Source of the DNA: Bugulina stolonifera
Lineage: Eukaryota > Bryozoa > Gymnolaemata > Cheilostomatida > Bugulidae
Assembly (NCBI GenBank): GCA_935421135.1
Contig: OW285195.1
Location: 11,252,391-11,316,390, forward strand
Direction of reading: 5' to 3'
DNA: 64,000 nt
Made by a program: the position numbers and the translations under genes. Below, one piece after another: positions 15,601 to 29,000 of this stretch. The notes below the pieces were generated by a model. That model ran no database searches. It worked only from the letters and a program-made list of their open reading frames with translations, and was not told the DNA's origin. How positions within the stretch are numbered: position 1 is the first letter of the stretch; each line of letters begins with the position of its first letter.

Positions 15601-17551
15601 ATCGAGATCTCGCTGCCAGAAACTGCCTGTAGGTTGCAGATATTTAATGCATTTTGAATTGTCAGCATTCTAGACTTTAAAATGGTGCGTTCTAACCTTT
15701 AGAGCAGCTGTATATTAATATTGGTTTGTATTTTATTTCACAGAGTTGATGACACATTTCTAGTAAAGATAGCTGACTTTGGTCTCAGTAGAGATGTATA
15801 TGCAGATAGTTACTACAGAGAGAATGATCAAGATAGACCAAGACCTGTTAAATGGATGGCTCTGGAATGTCTCACTGATGGTTACTATAATTCTGCTACG
15901 GAGGTGGTAAGCAACCAGTGCACTTATTGCGGTAACTTAAACATATATTTTAGGAAAGCTCTTTACAAGTTACATTACTGTAATCATTTTGTCGATTTGT
16001 TTGAAATCATCTTCCCCTCATTGCAGTGGTCATTTGGAATATTAATGTGGGAGTTGCTTACTCGTGGAAGTTCTCCATATCCAGGAGTAGCTAACTGTGA
16101 AATACTCAAACATCTACAGCAAGGATATAGGCTGAGTCGACCAATCAACACGGCTCCAGCTCTGTAAGTTAGAAAACACCGATCTTATGAGACCACCAAT
16201 ATAGGAAACCCAATGAACATTTAATACCACCGTTTTAAATAAGCGGCGCCCATTTTTATTTCATTGTGCTGTATTTCACACCGATGGCAATAAAGCAATA
16301 ACAATAAACACGGCCTATAATATTACCAACTGCAACATGTAAGTGTATAATATTATACAGCACAGTCATGTAATGATGCTGTCCTTGCAGTATACACAGG
16401 CTAAATGCATGTGTGGTGTAAACATTTAGATCATGTTATCTACACTGTATAGCGCAATACATGCAGCGTACACTTCAAGTAACCATTTCTATCTCCACTG
16501 TTACAGATTTGAATTCATGGAGACATGCTGGGATGTAGACCCAGACAATAGGCCAACATTTACAGAGATCAGAGAAGTTCTGGAAGCGTGCATACTCAGT
16601 GCAAGTCAGCAGTCAGCTACCAGTGGCCTCGCTGATGGTATGATACTAACACTTTCTCTTAGAGTTATGCTATCTGACATTTAATTAGAGTAACTTTCAT
16701 ACAGAACATAGCAGTTTATATATATTGTTATGTTATTACAGATGACTTCAAGTACTCATATGCCCGACAGCACACTAGAATGCTGCCTGATGACTACTAT
16801 AATGATGACAAGTATATAAATGATGGAGAAGGAGTAGAATATGTTGACAGGAGAAAGATTATTGATGGTAAAATATTTATAATATTTTGTTTTTTCCTCT
16901 AGTTCATATTGTACTCATTTTTATTTGTTCCATGAACATATACATGTATTATATGTACATAACTAAGCATAGCACTTGCTTATGTGTACAATATTTAATG
17001 TTTGTATAAATAAGGTTTCACTGTACTCTAATCACTCTACATCCACTAAGATATTAGCACCGATTAATGATCGTGAATTTTCTCGACTGTCAGCTAAGTT
17101 TTTTACTACTGGCTCTGTTTCTAGACAAAACTTGCTAGGTTGTTGTATTGGTGTTTTGTCTCGTATGAACACCCTTAAATTTAATTTAATTCATTGTTAT
17201 CTTTTATGGTGTCATACATTTGATGATTTTCTAGTGCTTTACACGTTGTAACTCATTCTTTCCACAGGCTATGAACAACCGGTACCAATTACTGATAGTC
17301 TTAGTGGAGATCATTCAACTCATGGTATCGAATCTCTCCCTCCCACAAAGAATCTGACCAATCACTACACACAACAAGAAACAGATAAACTAGGTCATGT
17401 GATACGTTTAGGTTCCCCAACATCTGGTAAACCACCCATCCCTATACCTCGCGCCTCTCTGGAGATGACTCCTTCGCCAGAATCGGGTCTGAAGTTCAAT
17501 AATGATAAACTAGATGAACTGACTATTAATATGAATGACTACATACCCTGA
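603..17551 (+). CDS. MET-like receptor tyrosine kinase A (NHL propeller-Sushi-IPT-TM-kinase), 24 exons
   Basis: Exons: 603-697, 2076-2248, 4424-4750, 4922-5146, 5378-5497, 6218-6376, 6791-7005, 7288-7433, 8003-8179, 8500-8599, 9013-9091, 9502-9653, 10066-10293, 10437-10533, 10889-11032, 13771-13893, 14196-14276, 14651-14838, 15519-15628, 15744-15906, 16027-16163, 16507-16637, 16742-16867, 17268-17551. They join in frame to 1,259 aa. Start 603 matches paralogue B (both give a 95-base exon 1); an in-frame ATG at 576 is possible. Order: signal peptide; NHL-like propeller blades (about 35-365, with [12 protein letters not shown] and LIAGT); four-cysteine Sushi domain (about 370-437); IPT/TIG repeats (about 440-750, [10 protein letters not shown] then SGG); membrane helix (about 768-790); kinase with [18 protein letters not shown] (Lys877), HRDLAARNC (Asp973), DFG (Asp991), paired Tyr1003/1004 and PVKWMALE. 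All catalytic residues are present. The tail has many tyrosines and ends NDYIP. The kinase resembles MET/RON (family knowledge); the ligand is unknown. Confidence 0.9.
2249..4423 (+). other. Intron 2 of receptor A (2.2 kb)
   Basis: The interval is bounded by a GTAAAT donor and a TTTTATAG acceptor. Inside is a short imperfect triplication of a CCAGGGCACTC-like unit near 3739-3775. No coding exon, RNA gene or complete mobile element was recognised. The corresponding intron in B is only about 0.9 kb, so the extra length may include an old insertion. Confidence 0.6.
11033..13770 (+). other. Intron 15 of receptor A (2.7 kb), between membrane and kinase exons
   Basis: This is the largest intron of A; the B equivalent is about 180 bp. 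It starts at the donor at 11033, although the reading frame stays open past that donor to a stop at 11119-11121. It contains the tRNA-type SINE at 12665-12865. No other coding material is evident. Confidence 0.6.
12665..12865 (+). mobile_element. tRNA-derived SINE-like element in intron 15 of receptor A
   Basis: A pol III-type A box (TGGTGTAGTTG at 12670-12680) is followed at tRNA-like spacing by a B box (GGTTGAAGTCC at 12714-12724). The body ends in an A-rich tail around 12840-12862. This order (tRNA-like head, unrelated body, A-rich end) is the known SINE layout. No target-site duplication could be fixed by eye, so the boundaries are approximate. Confidence 0.55.
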
Positions 17552-20048
17552 ACATGTAAGGTGCTCTTTCATTGGTGCTCTGGTAACTATAATTACAGTA
17601 TTATGTTAATAGATATAATATTAACCATTAGCAGAAATAGTTTATATGAAGGAGTTATCTTCTCTAACTCTATGGTTTACACAATAATATTTGCAGCTCT
17701 CAAACAATATATTGTACAGTATAGTGATTAAGGTTGCACATATTTGAGATCGCTGTATACAATATTATATTATATGTGTGTGTAGGTCTACTATTTACAT
17801 GCATTCCGGGTGCAATATGGTTGTTATATTAGTCAGGGTTATACATTTTACTGCAGAGGTCTGAGTTATTCAACCTAGGTATTGATGTGAAACATGCTCA
17901 TACATATCATTGGATTATCTTATAGGATATTAATGATGTCTACACAAGGTTCTTTCTATACACGCTGTTATTTCAAGGAGTTTAAAACTTCATTTTCAGA
18001 ATAATAATTTTTTGTGTTCTATAGCATTTTACAGGTTTTATTTGTTTGTTTATTTTTTACATTAGTTATGCCAACAACTTTTTGTTGGTAGACTATGAGT
18101 CTGTGTGCTACTCTTTCCAGTTTATGCCAGTATATGCCATGCCTCAGACATATAAATATGAAATGATAATAGTGTGACATTGCTAGTAAAATTATCAACT
18201 TTATTCACTACTTTTGGTAAGAAATTACTACTTGGTTTTTCTCAATCATATAATAATCATGTTGGTATATGATAAGTGTTTGTGTATACTATATAAATAC
18301 GCATTGAATTAATCATGGGTGACCCAATTTCATTTAGCAACGTTATATGGAGCGTATAGTCACCTCTGTTATATATATTTTTGATGCCACTAATTTCGAG
18401 AAGAGAAGGCTTTATTTATCTTAGTTGCAAGGAGTACAAAATTATCATAAAATTTTGTTAACTTGCTCTCAGGAGTCTAGTTAACTGATCAGTTTTAGGG
18501 TATTTATACACTATATAAACAGTAAAATACTGACTCCCACTCTATGTGTGAAATCTTAAAAATTGCTTGACAAAACCCGCTAGCACCTGCCAACCCATGA
18601 ATTAGCAGGAAAGGATCACACCCCTTTCCTAATAGTGAATCAGTTTAGTTCATTTTTCAAAATCCATCTGGTGGTACAGCCTATCACTGTACTTGGTTCT
18701 TTAATCATGCAATATTTAGGAATGTACCATTTCCTAGTTCAAGTTTTTGATACGCCTATTTCTAACACAACACAAATATTTTATATGTTAGCACATGTTT
18801 GAGTTGTCAGAATAACATACATGTAGGTCACTTCATTGCATCAGAGTATATGGGTGATTAATATTAGTCAGTGTGCCAAAGTGGTAGTCAATCAGTACCT
18901 AAGGTATAGTAGGTAGGCATTACTCCCTCATGGTTGAAGTGCTATAGCTACATCACTAGCAGTCTGGAGATCTATTGAATACCAGTGCACGTATCGTATA
19001 CTCTTGTAGGCTACTTGCATCACACAATAAAAATACATATCCATAAGTCTAATAACCCATCCTCTTCACTTCACAAAATTGGTTTTTAAACAAATGAAAT
19101 ATTGTGTGGCAAGTAAGTGTATGCTTATAATATTAATTCACAATGCCAATTATTTTCTTGAAAACCTGAATAGACTAAACACCCAGACAATTTATGCGCA
19201 TTTCCTCTCCAATAGTTTGGCAAGGTGATCTACACTTGGGCTTATTACCTCTGCTTACTCAATGGTATAGTAACACCGTTGCCATGGTTACGTGCAGATA
19301 AGTATCTTATTTATCATACATAGTAAATAATGCATATTTTCATTCCAAACTAGAAGGAGTAACAATAAACACTACAAGACTCTGAATAAGTGTGTGCAGA
19401 TAAAGTATTATCCTCTAGATGCCTTGAAAATGTTTGTAAAGTTCTCATATACATAATACTAATACAGTAAACACCTGAATCTTCATGCTGATATAGCTAC
19501 AGCTGTGGTAAGCTTACTAAATATATCATACAGTGCATATTCATTTAGTTGTTGACTGTTGAGTATGTCTCATGTAGAGTGTGGTGTTTACTATACTGTA
19601 TGTCTACATGACTGTATAATTGTATTCTTATATGAATATTCTATGGTGTTCATTATACTCTACAGCAAATATGAAACCTTGACTAAGTTGGTAACATTAT
19701 TCATTCTTCCACTCTGTTGGCTGTATCATGCTAGTGGTTAAGTATTTACATGCAAGTATGTAGGTCACTAACTTAGTACTAGTAGTTAATAAGTAAGTAG
19801 GTATGTAATAAAGTAAGTAACTAAGGATATGTAAGTCGGTATAAGGAAATAGGCTATAGACATGTTGGTACATAAATAATGATAAATGTCTTGTTCACTC
19901 ATTCAATAATATACAAGTCATAACTTTACATGTACATGTAGGTGATAAGAAGTAGTGGATTGAGAAACTCACAGATCTTTGCCATTCCCTTTGACTCTGA
20001 CGTACCCCCCCCCCCCCCCCACAAGAGCTGAACACACTTTTCTCTACT
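17552..20048. other. Intergenic region between receptors A and B
   Basis: It holds the 3' flank of A and the promoter side of B. It is AT-rich with no credible exon. A 16-base poly-C run lies at about 20007-20022, some 25 bases before the B start codon. No core promoter motif can be named with confidence. Confidence 0.5.
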
Positions 20049-23000
20049 ATGGATGGAAACATTATAATGGCAAAGGCTATAGCATTTGGAATTATACTGA
20101 GTTCACTAAACATTTACAGTCCTACAGTGGCTGATTCGCAAAGGTATGTATGCTGCAAATATACTGAAAGGAAAGAAGATTTACTCAATGACAATAACTG
20201 GTCTCGCCTAGTGTGGTGGTTCCTATATTCCACACCCCTCTGCCAAAAGGTCATAGTTATCTGAACCTTATATTGTGTGAGATAGTCTATTTAGAGCCGC
20301 GCTAAGACACCATTACTGATAGGAACAAAACGTTACAGTGCAAGGTAGCATAACCCCTGGTCTAACTGAGACTGTCATTATAGGCAAGAAAGGGACGGTT
20401 TTTGACTGAAGTGACCCATTTTTCTTTTCACCATCATTGTAAGCGGTGACTTGAAAGATTATTGAGATTGTATAGCCCGACCACAAGCACATATTTAACC
20501 TTCCTGTTATTGTATGTTTGCTGACACAAATACATCTGCTGTCTGCAGCAATAGCGAACAGAAATTGGTTAAATATACCTACACGAGAGGCATGTACATA
20601 CACAAGCTACATGACAAAATATGACTGTACATACAAAAGTAACTAATATATAGCATATACAAACTGTGCACATACATGTACATAGCAAAGCGACCTATGA
20701 AGTAGTGAGAAGATAACTTCTGTATATTGCAAACTCATATTATCTGTCTATATGATGGATCATGTCTACAGATACTCGATTCATTTCTATCTCCTAAAAG
20801 GCTATTTCTTAGCTTTCGAAACTATTTTCCTAATAATCCGTTGTTCTTCTCTTACAGCCAAGGACCTCTAGTCTCATTTGGAGAACTCAAAGAGGCTGTC
20901 TTAGACAATTACTCTTTGAGAACTGTAGAGGATATTGAACCAGACTTACTCAACCCTGGAGGGTTTCTTATTGGTAACCAGCATAGTCTAGCTAGTATAT
21001 CTTCTAGTCTGAGAGTGCAGATACTTGCAGGTAAATATACTCTATTTTGATGTAGTCTTGCAGATAAATATAATGTGACATTACACATCTTGTTGCAGGT
21101 AAATGAATAAAATGGTAATGCTTTTTATTTTTACTATGCCTATAAAATGTATATCAATGTTTCACCGGTGCATCAAAATTGTTGCCAGCTATATATAAAA
21201 GGTTCAGAAGAATTATCAGCTAGGATTGCATGGGTGAGCTGTGTAAATTTCTGAGCCCCAAATATCCTCAACAACCCCAAAGCTCAACTTGGTAGATTCT
21301 GGAAAATGTGTCTTCTGTTTTGTAAAATGCATGAAATTTGAAAAACAGTATGGAAATAATAATAGATAAAGCAATGGGTTTGTGACAGAACCGCTAGTAC
21401 AGCTATGCCTGCAATAAGCTGTTGATGGAATTTTTCATTAATCTACTGCAGCAAACAAAGTCTCACTCTGCCCAGCACTGGGACATAAGCAATAGCTCTA
21501 TAGTATCTATATCATACTCTGCTAGATGGGCGCCTCACATTTTCCTTTCTAATCTCGTAACCGTAGAAACAGAATTTCTGCCAGCCCAGCAAAATGCATC
21601 ACTTTCGGAATGGGAAGAGCTTTCCATTGCATAAGCCAAAATTCTTTGTGCACCATGGCAGCACTTTTTGCAGTCATCCTGCCGCTTATCAGTATTTATT
21701 GTCTGGTGGGGTGTTACGGTTGTACTAAGTGAGAGCCTGCCATAGTTATATTATATATACAGTTGGCACAACTACCTGGATCAACTACCACAATACCAGA
21801 AGCACTGCACATCCAACTTCTAACCTTCATTTGCATGAGACCTTCAATGCCATACCCTATGTACTTATCTACTAAATGGTCTTTTATTGAAGACAAGGTC
21901 ATTGGAAGTAAATCTTATTCGCCATGTTTATGTTTTCAACTTTCAAGGTCAAGAAAAGATATCAGGAAATAGAAATGGTATCGGAACTAGTGCTCACTTT
22001 AACATCGTGCAAGACTTGACTCAGATAAACAACGGTTCAGATATTATTATTGTTGACTTGAAGAATCACTGCATTAGGAAAGTGAATAGACAGGAGAGTT
22101 TCTCATATGTCACAACGTTTGCTGGACGTTGTGGTAAACAGGGACACATCACCAACCCTGTCAGTGCTAGCTCAGGCAGATTCACGTACCCTGTCAAAGT
22201 TCTGTATTTGGAAGAGGAAAACATATTCTACTATCTTACAGATAATGCAATAGTGAAACACAACTTGACAACAGGTTAGTTATTTATCGATAACCGGGTC
22301 AACTGTAAATGTCTTTACTTCTAGGACTCTGATTGAGCAAACAATAACTTGGTTAGTTTATCTAGTGGTCAGGTCTAACTTGATCAGTTTAATTATTGGT
22401 GAGGTATAAAACACTCAGTTTATCTAGTGAAGAGGTATTAGAGGTGTATAAAAAATTGTATTTACTTTTCTGGTCTGTTCTAGATTTCAGCAAATCTTTG
22501 ACCATGTTTTTTGTCATTCTTGCAGACGTTCTCACGCTAATGTATGAAGACTTGCAGTATTTTAAAAACACGTACTCCTTTGTCCTGGACACTCAGAAAC
22601 GATTTCTATTTGTAAATCACGCAAAAGGACTGTCTAAAATAGACACTTGGGCTACTCCGTGGGAAAGAATTTTGGTTGCTGGAACAAACAAGACTTCTGG
22701 AGACCATGAAGAGATTAAAAATGGTCCATTATTGTCTGCACGGTTTGGGGGTAAGCTGTAGTAGGTTTAACAACATTTACTTCTAAAAATCCTATTAAAT
22801 TTGTTATTATAAATTTTTGCGTCGTGGTATTCACATTTAGTGGTTGCAAACTGGATGTTCCACAGTTATTTTAGAAAGCAAGGCATGCAATCTCCAAATA
22901 TGTTTTTACAAAACCTTTCAATTTGACTGAAAAATTTAGTCCTACATTTTCATTGTAAAATATACATTGTATATGGTGTAAGTCATTAAATTAAGGATAA

Positions 23001-26000
23001 GTCACTCTGTCAGCAACCACCTAACTATTCTCTAATGTGGTTATATCTATATGAAGATGTGCCTACTGGATTAACATGGCTGATCCCTGACCAAGTTCTA
23101 ATGATGTGTGAATACAACCACTTTGCACTGAGAGTAATCAACTTAGTAGATGGAGTTGTGTCCACTGTCTGTAAAGGTGAGTACTTTTTAAACCAATAGT
23201 TAATCAATCTACTCGTACAAGATGATAGTGTAGCTACTTCTCAACTCAATCAGTAAGTATTTGGCTGTCTCTAAGGCTATGTGAACAAGATATCAAATAC
23301 ATGTGACTTCCAGCATTTTTAACTGATCCTAATTCAGCCAAATAACAAAAACATTGACTTTGAGCAATTCAGCTACCAGCCTGATATTTTGTATAGGAGA
23401 AGAAAACCATTCATAGATCATTGTAATAGGTCGCTCTACTTATTAGGCAGGCGTCACAACATTTACATAAATTGATTCGGCTATAAAATTAGTGCCAAGA
23501 TTTACTTGTGAAATACTTATGATGTTGTACATATACATATACGTAGGAGAAGTATCTAATAATCCTACATTTGTGGCTGGAGGCCTCAAGAAATGTAAGG
23601 TGAACAAACCCCTAACTGTCAACGTAATAGATGGTATGATATATATTGGAGACTCCAGTGGCACAGAGAGTAACAGAATTGGACATTTGCTTACTCTTTC
23701 CTACTGTAAGTATAAGACAAGTAATTACTTAGTGAATGAACTTATAGATGTACATATATTATTACAGCATGCGCCACATTGTTATGCAATAATCCAAGGT
23801 TGACATCTTATCGTCGCTGGCATGGTACAAATGCCTACATGTACATGTATCTTCTTAACTATACTAAATAATGTGCGAGTGCAATAATATGTTTGGAATT
23901 ACATACTCTTGTTCTAACTTCCAGCTCAACCGATCTGTCGGCAACCTGAAATACCAGATTCTGAGCTAATGAGTTACAGTCCAGTGAAGGAAAAGTACAT
24001 CAACAACGACTCCATTAGGTTTACCTGTGTCAATGGCTATGGTATTAACGGCAGCTCTGATACAATCAGATGTGTGAGAGCCAAGTATGACAATGGTATC
24101 GTCTATGGAATGTGGAATGATACAGTTCCCACGTGTGTGGTAAGAACTGCCATTTTTGTAACCACTTTACAAGCTACCGAATATATAGGTGATTAAAAGT
24201 TACATGTAGATGTAGATGTTAGTATTACCTACTTGGTCTTCTTGTTTTGATAACTACTCTATGATCAGATGATGCTTATGCCATTCCATCTAATTAATAA
24301 TATCCGTGTGTGTTGTATACAAAGATCATTGCAATGTACACTTACAAAACAATTCTGTAATTGTGTGGTTCACTGTTACGTATTAGTTAAGCAGAGTTTC
24401 CAAGATGGAGCCGAGCAGAGGCCAAGCTGCTGGTGGGACAATTGTGACTCTGACAGGGGTATTCTCAGAAAATATGGGCATCACAGTTGATCATGGAGGT
24501 TCAGTTAGTCCTTCACCTGTAAAGTTTGAAAGGTATGTTATTGAAGTTATCTCCTTATGTTCCTCTAACGATGCAGCAATCTGATTGGATAAAATAACAC
24601 TGAATAAAACCTCTAATTCTTCAAGTTTCATTTGCAGTTCCTTCGGTCTGGCACACTTTGTATGTGCGACTAAAACATGGCATAATGGGAAGCCACAGTT
24701 TCTGCATAGCTATTTGATCACAATGTTGATCACAATCAAAAGTTGTGCTCTCTCAGCTGAGAGGAGACAACTTATAATTATGATCAACAGATCATGAGTG
24801 TCCATGATAATGATCCCATACTGCAAGAATTATATAGATAAGTAAATACTATTCAACATTGACGTTCAGAATATCTTACTATATTATTATTATAGAAGTT
24901 GTGTTCTCTCAGTTGAGAGAGGATAACTTCCAATTATGAGCAATAGCATGTATACTAGTTATATCAATGTAAGCAGTCAGTGGTTAAGAGAAATACATAT
25001 TTTGATCTTCAAGTAACTCTTCTTGGTAGAAATCAACAAAATCAGTTACTCTGGCAGCACAATAATGCTGAACATGGTGCACTGCTATATTATCCCTCCC
25101 AAGCACTATCTTGGTTTATCATTATCTAGCTTTTATCGACTGTTTAAATGGTAGAAAATATAATTTGTTGTTCATTACCTGAAACTAAAGTCCAAATCTA
25201 CTAGATATGTAAAATGTCATTTTCTTGTGTTCTATCAGAAAGTCTCTCCAATCAGTCACTTTCGAAATGCCAGAGAGTAGGAGTCGTCTGCACACTGTGA
25301 GTGTAAAAGTTATATTTCCTAGAAAAGAAGGGAACATTACTTCTATACAGAGTTATAAATATCTTCCCAATCCATCTGTACAGAACGTTAGCCGTACCAG
25401 CACTATTAGCAGGTAAATGCATCTATTCATACTTAGTATTTTTAAATATTGATAATTCGAAATTGGACATCAAACTTTAGTACCTGTTGGAGGTAGTAAT
25501 TTATTTTACTAGCTGATAGATGTTTGGTAATGTGAGGCATCTAAGGTCAACATATATATTACAAAATGTGACAAATCTAAAATTGCCATTACCTCCAATT
25601 CCATGGTTTGAGATTATTTCACCATATATGTAACGCGTTAGACCATATATGTAACGTGTTACAGAGGAGGACTATTAATGGTATTCAGTGGACAGAATTT
25701 CAAGTCTGCTCATAACCATACTCTGGTCTTCCATAATTCTGAAGGAGTTGTCTACTCTAGAGTGGTGAGTAGAACGCCTAAGAGTAATCATTGGTACAGA
25801 GTGTAGAAATATAGATATTTAAATGTCTCATCTGATGACTACCTATAAAGCCTCTCAGTAGAGTAATAACATTGAAAAGGTTGTCAGAGGAGAGTGAGAC
25901 TCTGCAAGTTTTAGCATCGGAAACTTTTGAGGTACGGAATGAGGCCTAGTTGTACCAAGTAACCTTTTTCCACTGTATCCCACACTTCACATAATAGCGT

Positions 26001-29000
26001 GTTTCTGACCACGATAGTGAGATGTGTTTAAATTTTGCACTCAGGTGATCACATCACAGTTATTAAGGTTGTGCACTGTTTATTCTTGTGTTTTAGAAGA
26101 GCTTACCAGTGCAACTGCAAAATAGACTAAGATTCCAAACACCCAACTTCGTGAAGTATTTTAACAGCAGTAGAAGTAAGCCTTACATACATTGTACATG
26201 TGGAACACTATATACATGTATTTACATGTACTAGGTTGCAATGCATATTTACCATGAATGTGTTTTAATAGTACATGTAGCTACATGTATATTTGCTGAC
26301 TGTAGTTTACAACTTCCTACCACTTTTTTTCGCCAAAGCGATTCCTACAAATGTGGTTGTTCGCAAGCTATGCAGATGTGTGAGTGGGGCATTCCTACAC
26401 AACATCCATCTGTAATGTCTGCCATTTCTCTTTACTGCAGCTAAAAGACAAGTACTTGATGAAATAGAGCACCTGACACTGACTGCCACATTGCTGTCAG
26501 ATGGAAAAGAGTTTGGAGACAAAAGTGAATTCCCCTTCACTGTGTATAACAGTGAGCCAACATTTGAAGATAACACAGGCAAAGTTCCAGTTGTAAGTAC
26601 ATGTATATTACACATAAAACGCAGTCTAAAGTCTGCAGTGGTTTAATATCAGTAAATATGTTTTTGCCTAGACTGTGTTCTGAAAAATTTCTATATTGTA
26701 TGAGTGTTGTGTGTAAAATGATGGTAAAACAGAAAATACCATGCGAAAAGGTCTTGAGCAACCTAAACCACAGTCTAAGCTAAACAACTACACTGTAGAT
26801 AGATATTTATGCTCCAACTGTCTCTAGCTTGGCCAGTTTACATGGATCCGAGCGCACCACTGTACTATACCTGTGGGTTGTCTAGACACATTCCCATGGT
26901 ATATGTGAGAAGTCAGCTTGTTGACGGCATTCTGTAACAACAACTGCATGCCATCAGCACTCAGATATACATGTACAGGTAGATATACAATGTAATACTG
27001 TACTATATTGTACAATGGGTATATTTATTTAATTGCACGATATTTCAGCGAATAGATGTTGATTCTACACCCGAGGTTATAACTCTCTATGGCGCCAACC
27101 TGAATGTATCTCTACTTACAACTGATTATAAAGTAGCATTCAAGTTTACTGAAGGAAGTTATCTTCTCTCTTGTCGAGTAATTGATTTACTTAGAGACAG
27201 GATACTGTGTGCTCCTACCGATGATCAAGTTGATCTACCAGTCAGTGATATATATAATCTTGATGCTAAAATACAGGTAATGTATTCTTTATACTTGAAT
27301 TAACTACTGGTTGATCCTTTGCTGAATCATTTTCTATAAAGAGTTACCAAGATGCTCTACAATATTTCCAGCTTTCTACATTTCTATACCTTCTATTTCT
27401 CCCTTTAGGTTTCTGTATCAAATTTAAACTTCACCGTTGCCAAAGCAGTTTTCTACAGGAACCGACAGCGAGAACAAGTACAAACTACCACCCAGAGGAA
27501 ACCTGCAGGTAAATGTCAGATGAAGGGATTTAAGTGGTTTTCTGTTACAATGTAGAATATCTTCCAATATTATACCTAATTAAATAAAAGAGTCATCACA
27601 ATTATGTGCAAATGTGTAATAGTGTAATGAATAGTGCGCGACTCTGATAAATAATCTAATCTTTTTGACTGAAAGTAGGAAATATGTTATAGTATGTCAG
27701 ATCTATTTCATCAAATATTAATGGAACTGGGCCACTTCTTTGAAAAGACCACTTGTACACATATCCAAAGATATTTGATTCGTGTAATTATATATTAGAT
27801 AAAGCATCTACACTACTAAATCAATCTAAGTGAAAGAAATTAATTTCAATAATTGTACTCCGAGTTCAAAGAAAATTTCATAAAGCAATGTAATCTTGCT
27901 GGTATACTTATACTTTTGTGTTTGCTTTATAGAAATTATTGGAATAGTTGTTCCTATTGCTGTCGCTGCTGTGGTCATAGCTGTAGTAGCTCTCGTGATA
28001 TACTTCATATATAAACGAAGGCATCCCCTACCTGAGCCACTTCCACTAGACGGTAGGTCAACACAAGGCTTGCACTTACCGTGGGCAGCATCTTATACAT
28101 ATTTATACATATGTATGATGTAGCGTTCCCGTGGTTTCAGATATTTTATACACAAAGTAATGTACATGAACTTGCAGGGTACTTCACAGTGATTAGTTCC
28201 TTGCAAATGAAACTGTATTTCTAATTCTAGACTATGACCAGGATATCAGTCTAGAGCTAAGGCTACCATTTGAGCTAAAGGTACAGTTAGATGATATGTA
28301 TATAGACCCATCAAAGCTAAGCTTCAATCTCATGGCTGAACCAATGGGCAGAGGTGAGTAGTGGATGGATACTAGTAGGGTCTTCTCAAAACCATTTCAT
28401 TCCTAATCAGCTATGGAAATGTGTTGCAAATTTTATACAAGGTTGGAACGTATATGACAAAAGGCTCTGTCATCTTTCAGCCAATATTATCTTGCATTAA
28501 CCATGTTTGTTGTGAACACAGTCATTATTATGTGAAGCTGTACTGCTTTGGCTCACAGGCTACATAACTCATCATGGAGTCTTCCTGAGCAGCCACAGTA
28601 GTTGTACAACTCTGGGATTCATGTAGCCTGTAGCCTGTATGTGTTACAAAAAGTTAATTTTGACAAACTGATTTGATGTAAAAGCATGATTCTCTCAAAG
28701 GGCATTGACAGTATACAATGCTTATGTACCCTTTCTTAAAAGACGTCTGCAGTTTTGTTATAATTATTCTACAGATGTAATACAAGGTCCAACATATACA
28801 GTATGTGTGGCAATAGACAATGTCAAACAACATGCTGATAGTAAGAGCTAAAAAGGATATACGTGTACTACCTATAGGATATATTTTCATGTATTATACT
28901 GTATACATGTCTGCTTGTATCACTATAGGTCACTTTGGTAAAGTATATCTCGGACAGCTACAAGTCAAAGGAAATGTACTGAAGACGGTCGCCGTCAAGA

